Assembly (NCBI GenBank): GCA_015491705.1
Contig: WFVK01000364.1
Span: 1 to 7,695, forward strand
DNA from: Nitrospirota bacterium
GTDB taxonomy: Bacteria > Nitrospirota > Thermodesulfovibrionia > UBA6902
DNA: 7,695 nt
Direction: 5' to 3'
A program made the position numbers and the translations under genes. This document shows, one piece after another, positions 1 to 6,425 of this stretch. The notes beneath the pieces were generated by a model. The model made no database searches and was not told the origin of the DNA. It was given only the letters and a program-made list of their open reading frames with translations. The stretch's first letter is position 1, and each line of letters begins with the position of its first letter.

Positions 1-1252
1 ATAATTCCTTAATGCTCATGTTTACCGGCTTGATAACAGGTTCCACAAGATTGTATTTGCTGTAATCCCGTGTAGCTATGTACGGTTTAAGTTCATCAAA
101 TATATCCGAATAAGGCCACGGAGCTATTGCGAGAAAGAATGCCATGTCAGGATTATAGTGTTTGGCAAGCTCAAGTGTGGTGTGGATTGATTCCTTTGTC
201 TCTCCAGGCATTCCGAGGACAAAGGATGTCTCCGAGACTATATCGTGCTGGTTGATAAGTTCAATAGCCATCATTGATTCTTCCACTTTCACGTTCTTAT
301 TGAACATGTTCAGCGTGTTCTGACTTACGGATTCAACGCCTACATAAATATGCACTATTCCCGCTTTTTTATATTTATAGAGTATATCCTTGTCCCTGAG
401 TATGTCCTCTACTCTTGTCTCCATAAGCAGGTCAATGCCAAGGTCTTTTTCAATCAGCATATCCAGGATTCTTTCCCACCGTGCCCGGTCAAGGGTAGGG
501 TTTTCATCAGGTATCATTGCCACATTTACGCCGAATTCCTTGCGGAGATACTCGAGTTCAGCAAGGAAGTTATCAGGGGTTCTTGCCCTCCATCTGCGTT
601 TCCAGAACAACTGCTGCGAGCAAAAGCTGCACTGCTGGGAGCAACCCCTTGAAGAGCTGATTATTGCAAGTGTGGAGTCTTTTTTGGGCCTGTAGGAATA
701 TATCTCCCAGTCAACCAAGTCCCATGCAGGGGAAAGCCTGTCAAGATTTTCAATAAAGTCTCTCTCTCCGGTGACAACTGCTTTGCCCCCGGCCCTGTAG
801 GCAACCCCTTTTACTTTTGAAATATCGCGGTTTGCAAAATAACAGTCAAGGAGTTCCGGCATGGTTGCCTCTCCTTCGCCGCGGATAATGAAATCTACAA
901 TCGGGTGATTATCCGCAAGAATTTCTTCCCAGCAGAAGGTCGGGTGAATATTGCCCATGACAGTAACAATTGCAGGGTTTATTTCCTTGGCAATATCAAG
1001 CACCTTCAGCGCCTCGTGAACAGAAGCAGTAATAACGGTCACAGCCACCACATCAGGCCTTGACAACTCTATCCTGTCCTGTATCTCCTTATAACCGTGG
1101 AAACAGGACATTGCGTCATATATCTCAACATCATAGCCGGCTTCTCTCAGGCCCCCGGCAATATAGACAAAACCGAGATTAAGCCATGTCCCGGCAGCCT
1201 CAACCACTCCGCTGTGATAGGGTGGAGTTATGAGTAGAACTTTCTTCTTCAT
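1..1252 (-). CDS. BchE-like cobalamin-binding radical SAM protein (3' end outside window)
   Basis: Only the first 417 residues are visible; the frame is open to the left edge. An N-terminal Rossmann-like B12-binding domain covers roughly residues 4-140 and begins with YHSGVVEAAGTW, close to the N-terminus I recall for BchE. The radical SAM domain follows, with the 4Fe-4S cluster motif C204-X3-C208-X2-C211 in the context RGCSQQCSFCSQ, followed by FW. Later segments (ETRVEDILRD, GIVHIYVGVES, NPDMAFFLAIAPWPYSD) also resemble the anaerobic Mg-protoporphyrin monomethyl ester cyclase family. BchE proteins are about 500-600 residues, so perhaps 100-150 are missing. The ATG at 1252 lies 2 bp after the ccsA stop with no good Shine-Dalgarno, suggesting translational coupling. 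Family membership is well supported. The substrate is not: no chlorophyll genes are visible, and many B12 radical SAM enzymes are methylases or have unknown substrates. Confidence 0.88.
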   Translation of the reverse strand, partial: MKKKVLLITPPYHSGVVEAAGTWLNLGFVYIAGGLREAGYDVEIYDAMSCFHGYKEIQDRIELSRPDVVAVTVITASVHEALKVLDIAKEINPAIVTVMGNIHPTFCWEEILADNHPIVDFIIRGEGEATMPELLDCYFANRDISKVKGVAYRAGGKAVVTGERDFIENLDRLSPAWDLVDWEIYSYRPKKDSTLAIISSSRGCSQQCSFCSQQLFWKRRWRARTPDNFLAELEYLRKEFGVNVAMIPDENPTLDRARWERILDMLIEKDLGIDLLMETRVEDILRDKDILYKYKKAGIVHIYVGVESVSQNTLNMFNKNVKVEESMMAIELINQHDIVSETSFVLGMPGETKESIHTTLELAKHYNPDMAFFLAIAPWPYSDIFDELKPYIATRDYSKYNLVEPVIKPVNMSIKEL

Positions 1253-1254
1253 CT

Positions 1255-2091
1255 TTACATGAAATATGAGCCGTGTAGGGTTTCAATTATAAAAGGGATA
1301 AAAAAGATTGTTATAACTGAAACAACAAAGCATGCAATCAACATATATACTGATTTTACTCCCCGTAATTTAAAAAAATATCGCAGGTGTAAAAAAAGAC
1401 CGTACAAAAGCCAGGTTATAAGCGACCATGTCTCTATAGGGTCCCATCCCCAGTACCTTCCCCATGCCTCATTTGCCCAGATAGAGCCGGCAACAATGGT
1501 TATGCTCCAGAATATAAAGCCGAATGCAATAAATTTATAGCTATATTCATCAAGCACTTCAAGGGAGGGCAGTTTCCGGTAGAATTCCCTGTCCTTATTC
1601 CCTTTTTTAAGCAGGTACAAAACCGCAGAGCCCAGGGAGATTAATATGGCTCCCACAGCCAATTTATTGAACAGTATATGTATTACAAGCCATACACCGC
1701 TCAAGGCAGGGGGAAGCTTTTTTAATTCAGGGTTTGCGAACAGGCCGAAAGTCATCATCAGGAAACTGAGCGGGACCACAATGATGCCTGCTGCCCTGAG
1801 CCTCGGGATCTTCCATCCGACCAGGATAAACATTAATATTACCACCCAGGCATTTGATGATAAAACCTCATATTTAGCCATGTACGGCCCGTGCCCCGCC
1901 ATATTCCATCTCAGGCCGAGGGCTATGGAGTGAGGGACAAGCCCGGCTAATGCGGAAAACATCCCGTATTTCAGCACACTGGTTTTTTTGAATGAGACAC
2001 TGTATGCAAAAAATATAGTCGATACAATATACAAGGCCACGGCACCCCAGTGAAATATGACTTCATATTTTAATAAATGCAGGTTATCCAT
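1255..2091 (-). CDS. ccsA: Cytochrome c biogenesis protein CcsA (ResC/CcsB type), heme handling subunit
   Basis: This 278-residue multi-spanning membrane protein belongs to the heme handling protein family. With ResB it moves heme across the inner membrane and attaches it to CXXCH motifs (System II). The tryptophan-rich WWD signature is at residues 205-222 (WANEAWGRYWGWDPIETW). Histidines fit the conserved set: H67 in GHGPYMAKYE, H138 in WLVIHILFNK, H235 in LHLR, and H273 near the C-terminus. About eight hydrophobic segments span the protein. The length is normal for a stand-alone CcsA not fused to ResB. The ATG at 2091 overlaps the resB stop by 8 bp (ATGGATAA) and follows a purine-rich GAGAGA, so the two are probably translated together. 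Naming (CcsA versus CcsB or ResC) differs between organisms; the family assignment is secure. Confidence 0.95.
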   Translation of the reverse strand: MDNLHLLKYEVIFHWGAVALYIVSTIFFAYSVSFKKTSVLKYGMFSALAGLVPHSIALGLRWNMAGHGPYMAKYEVLSSNAWVVILMFILVGWKIPRLRAAGIIVVPLSFLMMTFGLFANPELKKLPPALSGVWLVIHILFNKLAVGAILISLGSAVLYLLKKGNKDREFYRKLPSLEVLDEYSYKFIAFGFIFWSITIVAGSIWANEAWGRYWGWDPIETWSLITWLLYGLFLHLRYFFKLRGVKSVYMLIACFVVSVITIFFIPFIIETLHGSYFM

Positions 2092-3487
2092 GTTCTCTCA
2101 CAAAGGATTGCTGATGAGCGGCTGCTTCTTTCATGTCTTTTCTGAGTTCATCCTCAATCTCTTTCATCTCCTCTCTGAAAAGCGCATTGTATCTTTTTGT
2201 CATACCGTCAATTGCGATATTGCCCGAGGCATCCACGCTTGCATGTATCTCTTTGTAAGGCATCAGGAAAATCATAACAGCCCCTGCAATGCCTGCAATA
2301 AATCCTGCATACGTAATAAATATCCCGGGGTTTTCAGCAAATATTAATCCGCTCCAGTTTCGGATGTCTGCAAAGTATAATACATCCTCCCCAAGTTTTA
2401 CGGCATTGCCGGGGAGTAACAACCCGTTAAAGATTATCTGTGAGGGGTCCGCTGACCTGTTTTTGTAAACCGTCAGGTAAAGAATGGGCATTGCCGGATA
2501 AAAGGAGGGCTTTCTTATATCAGGATAGAATTTCATCTCAAAGAGGTAGCCGGTTGTGGGGAAGTCTGATTTGCCTATGGCAGGTTTGTTCACATCCGCG
2601 GGCCTGTCAAGGGTGAAACGCGTCAGGATTTCCTCCCCTGATTGTTGCTTTAGTATAAAAGAGAGTGCATAGCCGTAATCAAGTGACTGGTATATCTTTG
2701 TCCCATTAACCACAAGGGGATTGTTGACAGAAAGCATGTGACGGCTGGTCTTTCCATCACTGATAACAGTTAAGGAGCTTTCTACGAATTTTACCTGCCA
2801 GTCTTCCCAGTAAGTGTGTCTGAATCCCCGGAGATGCGTTTTAAAGTCAGGATTGAAATCTTTTGTCAAAATGCCCATATTTTTAACAAGAAAACCGTCG
2901 TCCCTTCCATCAAAGGTTTCTCCCTCTATAAGCTGGACAAATCCCCTTTTCTGAAAGGAAAATGCTATGAGAGCTGAAACTATAACAAGCAGGAGGCCCG
3001 AATGAAAAATGACACTCCCCCACCTGCCTATGGAATTTTTTGCGAATATCAATTTTCGTTCACGGTTCACTGATGTCTGTGAATTGCGGACGGTTAATAA
3101 TCGGTATCCCCTGCTGATGAAGACACTTTTTATTTTATCTGGCGCCTCTGTTTCAAATATGTCCGTAGTCTGTGGTCCGTGGTCTGTGGTCTGTCTCAGA
3201 TTCCTCCTGACCTGCAGATAAACGGAATATCCCAGCGATACCGTTACAAGAAAGACAGCGGATAAAAACCAGAATGATGTATATACCCTGTTTAATTGAA
3301 GGCGGTTGACAAACCGGTACGTATAAATGTTCTTTTCTTTCCATGTCTCAAAATAGGATGGGCTCTTATCCGCGGCCTGGGGAATAAGAGAGCCTGCGAC
3401 ACAGGCAATGAGTATAATCATAATCAGGGATATTATGGTCCTGGGGGATATAAGAAATTTTTTTATCCTTATGCTGGAAGACCGCAT
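2084..3487 (-). CDS. resB: ResB-like cytochrome c biogenesis protein (Ccs1/ResB)
   Basis: This 467-residue membrane protein is the partner of CcsA in System II cytochrome c synthesis. It is thought to hold the apocytochrome and complete the heme channel. Hydrophobic segments lie at about residues 16-34, 71-91, 156-177 and 388-410, with a large periplasmic domain between the third and fourth. Family features include GSLIPQ after the first segment, the paired YTSFWFL near residue 70, GRWGSVIFHSGLLL with H162, and NNPLVVNGTKIYQS near residue 255. A basic and acidic cytoplasmic tail follows the last segment. The ATG at 3487 has only a weak, distant AGGA upstream, and a strong hairpin lies between it and the preceding cytochrome gene, so expression may be lower than that of the cytochromes. 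Residues 98-109 are encoded by a heptanucleotide tandem repeat that looks like an in-frame insertion between the second segment and the periplasmic domain. Confidence 0.93.
   Translation of the reverse strand: MRSSSIRIKKFLISPRTIISLIMIILIACVAGSLIPQAADKSPSYFETWKEKNIYTYRFVNRLQLNRVYTSFWFLSAVFLVTVSLGYSVYLQVRRNLRQTTDHGPQTTDIFETEAPDKIKSVFISRGYRLLTVRNSQTSVNRERKLIFAKNSIGRWGSVIFHSGLLLVIVSALIAFSFQKRGFVQLIEGETFDGRDDGFLVKNMGILTKDFNPDFKTHLRGFRHTYWEDWQVKFVESSLTVISDGKTSRHMLSVNNPLVVNGTKIYQSLDYGYALSFILKQQSGEEILTRFTLDRPADVNKPAIGKSDFPTTGYLFEMKFYPDIRKPSFYPAMPILYLTVYKNRSADPSQIIFNGLLLPGNAVKLGEDVLYFADIRNWSGLIFAENPGIFITYAGFIAGIAGAVMIFLMPYKEIHASVDASGNIAIDGMTKRYNALFREEMKEIEDELRKDMKEAAAHQQSFVREHG
3161..3195. repeat. Heptanucleotide tandem repeat inside resB
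   Basis: Five consecutive 7-base units fit GTCYGTG on the plus strand: GTCCGTA, GTCTGTG, GTCCGTG, GTCTGTG, GTCTGTC. Read in the resB frame they give the internally repeated peptide QTTDHGPQTTD, with a 7-residue period (21 bases). The repeat sits in the hydrophilic stretch after the second membrane segment, where length variation should be tolerated. Because 7 is not a multiple of 3, gain or loss of one unit would shift the resB frame, while three units would keep it. Confidence 0.85.
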
Positions 3488-3511
3488 TTTTATTTAGATA
3501 TTCCTGATAAC

Positions 3512-3544
3512 ATATCCCCGAATCAGTATAGTATTCGGGGATAT
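3512..3544 (-). promoter_or_regulatory. Intercistronic 12-bp inverted repeat (hairpin) between nine-heme cytochrome and resB
   Basis: Plus-strand ATATCCCCGAAT (3512-3523) and ATTCGGGGATAT (3533-3544) are perfect reverse complements around a 9-base loop. In the mRNA the stem starts at the last base of the cytochrome stop codon (TAA, 3546-3544) and ends 24 bases before the resB ATG. No run of U follows the stem, so it is not a standard rho-independent terminator. It more likely protects the 3' end of the cytochrome message, marks a processing site, or partly attenuates expression of the maturation genes. The inverted repeat is certain; its role is inferred. Confidence 0.7.
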
Positions 3545-5199
3545 TATGGGTCGCCGCCTGAGAGATTATGGCCGTTAGCACATGTTACATTGCAGTTACT
3601 CTTGCTATAACCCATAGGGCTGGCAGCTTTTTGAAATGCCGTTATCTTAAGGCTGTTGCCGCCGTAATTATATGGCGCAGGGTCTGTATTATATCCAATA
3701 AGCCTTGACCTTTTCGATCCGTGGGGAACCGCTACATGACACTCAACACATGCCCTGTTGCTGTGAGCGCCACCCCTACCCATGCTTCTTGAATGAACAT
3801 TGTTCTTCCAGGTCCCGTCGTAAATAGGATGGCAGTTCTTGCAGAAGAGGCCGCCGTATGAGGTGAAGTTGTTCTTGTCACTCAGTCTCCAGAGCTGCCC
3901 GTCATTTCTTGCAGGCCAGTACTTGTATGTACCCTTTAACATGAATTTCACATTTGAGCCGTGGGGTCCTTTTGCGCCGGATCCCTCGTTGTCCGCTCCG
4001 TGGCAGTCCGAGCAGTACATTGTCTGGTTTCCCACATTCGTCCACGGAGATGACATCTGTGATGCGGTAAGGGCCTTCGGAGAGTATGAGCCTGTCTGGT
4101 TGTTTAATGTCACGACTACCGAATGGACGGATTTATTGTTCCTGTTGAACTCCCACGCCTGATCGGTGATATTTATGCCGGACGGCCCGATGATTGATGA
4201 GACGCCGTTCGTCAGGCTGCCGAGGCCGTAGTATGAATGGCACTTGAAGCATATCTGGTATTCCTTGCTGCTTCCGTCAGGATAGGCCGGCGGCCTTCTG
4301 ACGGTAAATATTTTCGGCTGTGTCCAGATGGAGGGCCATGACGGCACCACCCCCCACACATTCTTAAGCGCACCGGAGACCGCATTCCCCGGAGGGGTAT
4401 GAGTAGAGCCGGTGGAGTCAAGGGCATGGGGATTGTGGCAGTCCACACATTCGGCATGCCTGTTGGCCGGGCCGAAACTGCTGCCGGCCTCGGATTTGCC
4501 CGTCTCCGGCAGCACATGGCGGTTGTTGAAACTGTGCGTGGGATGGCTGTAGCTCTTGTTCAACTGCGCCTTTACGTTCTTGAAGGCGCCGCCCTGTGTG
4601 CCGTCATGGCAGGCCTCGCAGCCCATCTCATAGGCAGGGCTGTCCCCTGTCTTTGAATCGCGTGCAAACAGCATGTTGGGAATCAGGCCTGCACCGTCAT
4701 TATAACCGTGTGGATTATGGCAGTTATGGCAATTCCCGGCATCATCAAGAGGGGGTCCCGGAGGCACGGGGTCCGGACTCCACAGCATGTTGCTGCTGGA
4801 ATAGTGGATGGAATTGTTGTATTTTGTCTTTCCCTGGTATATCCCGTATCTTCCGTATCCTAACGGCATTGAGCCTATGGTGAAGGTCTCATGGCAGGCA
4901 TAGCAGAGTTCGTTCCTGTCAAGCCCGAAATTCGCTCTGAACAGCGCATAGGGGGTCGGGCCTTCAGATGCGGGCGGTGTCGGTTCATTCCCGTCAACAG
5001 AGGCGTGCTGCTCATGGCACTGGGCGCAGAGCCCCTTTGTGGTGTAAGGGAAACCCGGAACCACAACTGAACGGTCGGCATCTGTCCCGTGCTTTGTTGA
5101 AGTATATGTCCCTGCGCCCGCATTACCGGCAACCAGGAGAAAATACATGGCCAGGGTTATCAAGATGGCCTGCTGTAATTTAATGCTTCCGTGTCTCAA
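3544..5199 (-). CDS. Secreted nine-heme c-type cytochrome (TTG start)
   Basis: With the TTG start at 5199 the protein has 551 residues: a short basic N-terminus (RHGSIK), a hydrophobic core (AILITLAMYFLLVA) and a likely signal peptidase site after GNAGA at about residue 29. Nine CXXCH heme motifs have their first Cys at residues 58, 99, 157, 194, 251, 317, 396, 453 and 484; three are followed by a close His (CHEQH, CHNPH twice). At least 15 other histidines are available as distal ligands. The C-terminus carries C536-X3-C540-X3-H544 (CNVTCANGH), which resembles a heme site but lacks the adjacent His. The start was chosen because GGAGAAG lies 7 bases upstream of the TTG and the resulting signal peptide is clean; the longer frame from ATG 5292 has no ribosome binding site and overlaps the upstream gene. 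The likely role is electron transfer in the periplasm or at the cell surface; partners are unknown. Confidence 0.88.
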   Translation of the reverse strand: MRHGSIKLQQAILITLAMYFLLVAGNAGAGTYTSTKHGTDADRSVVVPGFPYTTKGLCAQCHEQHASVDGNEPTPPASEGPTPYALFRANFGLDRNELCYACHETFTIGSMPLGYGRYGIYQGKTKYNNSIHYSSSNMLWSPDPVPPGPPLDDAGNCHNCHNPHGYNDGAGLIPNMLFARDSKTGDSPAYEMGCEACHDGTQGGAFKNVKAQLNKSYSHPTHSFNNRHVLPETGKSEAGSSFGPANRHAECVDCHNPHALDSTGSTHTPPGNAVSGALKNVWGVVPSWPSIWTQPKIFTVRRPPAYPDGSSKEYQICFKCHSYYGLGSLTNGVSSIIGPSGINITDQAWEFNRNNKSVHSVVVTLNNQTGSYSPKALTASQMSSPWTNVGNQTMYCSDCHGADNEGSGAKGPHGSNVKFMLKGTYKYWPARNDGQLWRLSDKNNFTSYGGLFCKNCHPIYDGTWKNNVHSRSMGRGGAHSNRACVECHVAVPHGSKRSRLIGYNTDPAPYNYGGNSLKITAFQKAASPMGYSKSNCNVTCANGHNLSGGDP

Positions 5200-5203
5200 T
5201 TTT

Positions 5204-5210
5204 CTTCTCC
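5204..5210 (-). promoter_or_regulatory. Shine-Dalgarno that fixes the TTG start of the nine-heme cytochrome
   Basis: Minus-strand GGAGAAG is followed by AAAA and TTG (GGAGAAGAAAATTG), an ideal spacing. The peptide that follows is a typical signal sequence. This is the only strong ribosome binding site near the beginning of the gene, so it outweighs the in-frame ATG codons at 5292 and 5283. Confidence 0.8.
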
Positions 5211-5225
5211 AACTCAGTGATAGTC

Positions 5226-5250
5226 GGTCATCCCTCAGTGGCTGATGACC
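5226..5250 (-). promoter_or_regulatory. Small inverted repeat in the spacer between the two smaller cytochrome genes
   Basis: GGTCATC (5226-5232) and GATGACC (5244-5250) pair perfectly around 11 bases. In the RNA the stem can continue past a 2-base bulge with two more C-G pairs, leaving the loop ACTGA. It lies in the 62-bp gap between the stop of the upstream cytochrome gene (5262) and the TTG start (5199), about 15 bases before the ribosome binding site. It may affect mRNA stability or access to that site. The pairing is visible; the function is a guess. Confidence 0.45.
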
Positions 5251-5261
5251 ATTGTCCCTGT

Positions 5262-6284
5262 CTAATTCTTTGATGTATGGCATACATTGCATCCCGATAA
5301 AGCCGTTGAAAGTGCCGGACTCTTATAATCCCACCTCAGGATTTTGTAATAAGGTGAAGCATGCGCGCGATGGCATGACAGGCACATGACGATATCCGTG
5401 CCGGGCGTGACCCTCGCGGTGTCTAACACATTGCCGGGATCCGGTCTGGCTACGGGCGCCGTCATGCTGTATGTTGTATAGTTTGCATATTCGCCGGTGG
5501 CCTTCAGCGCAATATCCGTCGGATGCCTTAACCACGGCGATGAGTTCCCGACCTCGGAAGCGCCGCCGGTCCATGTGTGAAAGTTCCCGTGGCACCTCGA
5601 GCAGAGATAGCTGAGGGTATCCGCGGACAGGCCTGTGGATCCCTTGTACTCGTTATGGCTTGTGTTTATATTGTCCTGTTCCCAGTCAGGGTCTTCCTTT
5701 CCCACCACGCCGTTCAGAAAACGGTAGCTCAGCCCTACGGAGCTTCCGTTGACACCACCGGAGTCATCGGCATGATGGGCCCCTTTTAACGCTGTGTAAT
5801 CACTTGTCGCACTCCTGTCGCCGTGGCATCCGTATTGCCCCGCGCATCTCAACTGCGCTGACATGGTCGTGCCTCCCGGAGGGGTGAGTCCCAGAAGGGA
5901 ATCCTGCGATGTTATTCCTGCAAGATTGTGGCCTTTTGAGTCGTCTGATTTGACATAATAATAATTTCCGCCGGCCAGTGGAGCAACCGGTGTCAATGTA
6001 TTGAATACAATGGGTGTGTCCTGGACTATGGTATTGCTTCCTGTGGATGTATGACAGCCCGTGCAGTCGCTTACAAGCAGGAATTTATTAGGGGTTGCAT
6101 CGGCCTCGAACGTGTACGTGGATGTGTTCAGCTCTCTGGCCACAGGCTGGCCGTCCTGGCTGTTGTGCATCGTGTGGCAGTCACTGCAGGGATAACCGCT
6201 TTTAACGGCCGCCCGTGATGCACCGGCTGCTATAAGCAGGAGTATAAGAATAACAGAGCTTGCAAAGTATCTTTTCGGTTTCAC
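5262..6284 (-). CDS. Secreted multiheme c-type cytochrome, five CXXCH plus one CX5CH (GTG start)
   Basis: The protein has 340 residues with a signal peptide (KPKR, core VILILLLIAAGA, likely cleavage near SRA-A at about residue 25). Canonical heme motifs begin at C33, C74, C228, C301 and C332. A sixth site, C147-AGQYG-C153-H154, has five residues between the cysteines. All 12 cysteines fall in these six motifs, and eight further histidines (40, 119, 170, 171, 210, 236, 254, 308) are enough for six bis-His hemes. The GTG at 6284 is preceded by TGAGGA with 6 bases of spacing. It follows the 16-heme gene after a structured 141-bp spacer and precedes the nine-heme gene by 62 bp, so it is probably part of one operon. 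It looks like an electron carrier of six-heme size. I do not recognise a named member; a relationship to known extracellular cytochrome filament proteins cannot be judged here. Confidence 0.9.
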   Translation of the reverse strand: MKPKRYFASSVILILLLIAAGASRAAVKSGYPCSDCHTMHNSQDGQPVARELNTSTYTFEADATPNKFLLVSDCTGCHTSTGSNTIVQDTPIVFNTLTPVAPLAGGNYYYVKSDDSKGHNLAGITSQDSLLGLTPPGGTTMSAQLRCAGQYGCHGDRSATSDYTALKGAHHADDSGGVNGSSVGLSYRFLNGVVGKEDPDWEQDNINTSHNEYKGSTGLSADTLSYLCSRCHGNFHTWTGGASEVGNSSPWLRHPTDIALKATGEYANYTTYSMTAPVARPDPGNVLDTARVTPGTDIVMCLSCHRAHASPYYKILRWDYKSPALSTALSGCNVCHTSKN

Positions 6285-6425
6285 CTTATATCCTCAAATA
6301 TTTTTTAAAATATATTGCATGTCAAACCTTGCAATTGCGGCGGCAGCAGAGCCTGCCGGAAAAGTTTCTTCTATAAGGTTCTTCGGCAGTCTCCGCCCCT
6401 GCCTTTAGCAAAGATTAAGGTTAAT
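6285..6425 (-). promoter_or_regulatory. Candidate structured leader RNA between the 16-heme and six-heme cytochrome genes
   Basis: This gap encodes no protein but is dense in pairing elements (RNA sense, coordinates descending). An outer stem AACCUU (6422-6417) pairs with AAGGUU (6330-6325), backed by UUGC (6411-6408) with GCAA (6338-6335). Hairpin A is GGCAG (6403-6399) with CUGCC (6389-6385). Hairpin B is CGGCAG (6358-6353) with CUGCCG (6346-6341). Between them is a direct repeat GAAGAACCTT / GAAGAAACTT (6384-6375 and 6371-6362, 9 of 10 identical, 3 bases apart). Alternative pairings exist: the 3' arm of A can pair with the 5' arm of B, and AAGGUU can pair with the first direct repeat. No U-tract terminator follows; an AU-rich segment and the ribosome binding site of the next gene do. 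It matches no riboswitch class I could recognise. Confidence 0.5.
6291..6296 (-). promoter_or_regulatory. Ribosome binding site supporting the GTG start at 6284
   Basis: Minus-strand TGAGGA is separated from GTG by TATAAG, a good Shine-Dalgarno spacing. With the signal peptide directly after it, this supports GTG as the true start of the five-plus-one-heme cytochrome. Confidence 0.75.

Noticed and set aside
3161..3195. CRISPR-like repeat array
   Set aside because: The repeat unit is 7 bases in direct tandem with no spacers, inside a coding gene.
3512..3544. Rho-independent terminator after the nine-heme gene
   Set aside because: The stem is strong but no U-run follows on the minus strand; the next bases are GTTATCAGG.
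3544..3610. Frameshift near the 3' end of the nine-heme gene hiding a normal CXXCH
   Set aside because: Reading the other frames after the second Cys codon gives no His next to it, so the odd CNVTCANGH ending appears genuine.
5200..5292. ATG at 5292 (or 5283) as the start of the nine-heme cytochrome
   Set aside because: There is no Shine-Dalgarno, it overlaps the upstream gene's coding end by 31 bp, and it adds a charged extension before the signal peptide. TTG 5199 is better in every respect.
6297..6325. Promoter TTGACA (6325-6320) with AATATT (6302-6297), 17-bp spacing, before the GTG-start cytochrome gene
   Set aside because: The start point would fall at or just past the ribosome binding site, giving a near-leaderless mRNA without its Shine-Dalgarno. 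The -10 match is only 4 of 6 in an AT-rich stretch.
6300..6425. c-di-GMP-I / cGAMP (GEMM) riboswitch
   Set aside because: Only a vague CTGCCGAAG resemblance; the conserved GCAAAGG and GACGCAAAG core elements are missing.
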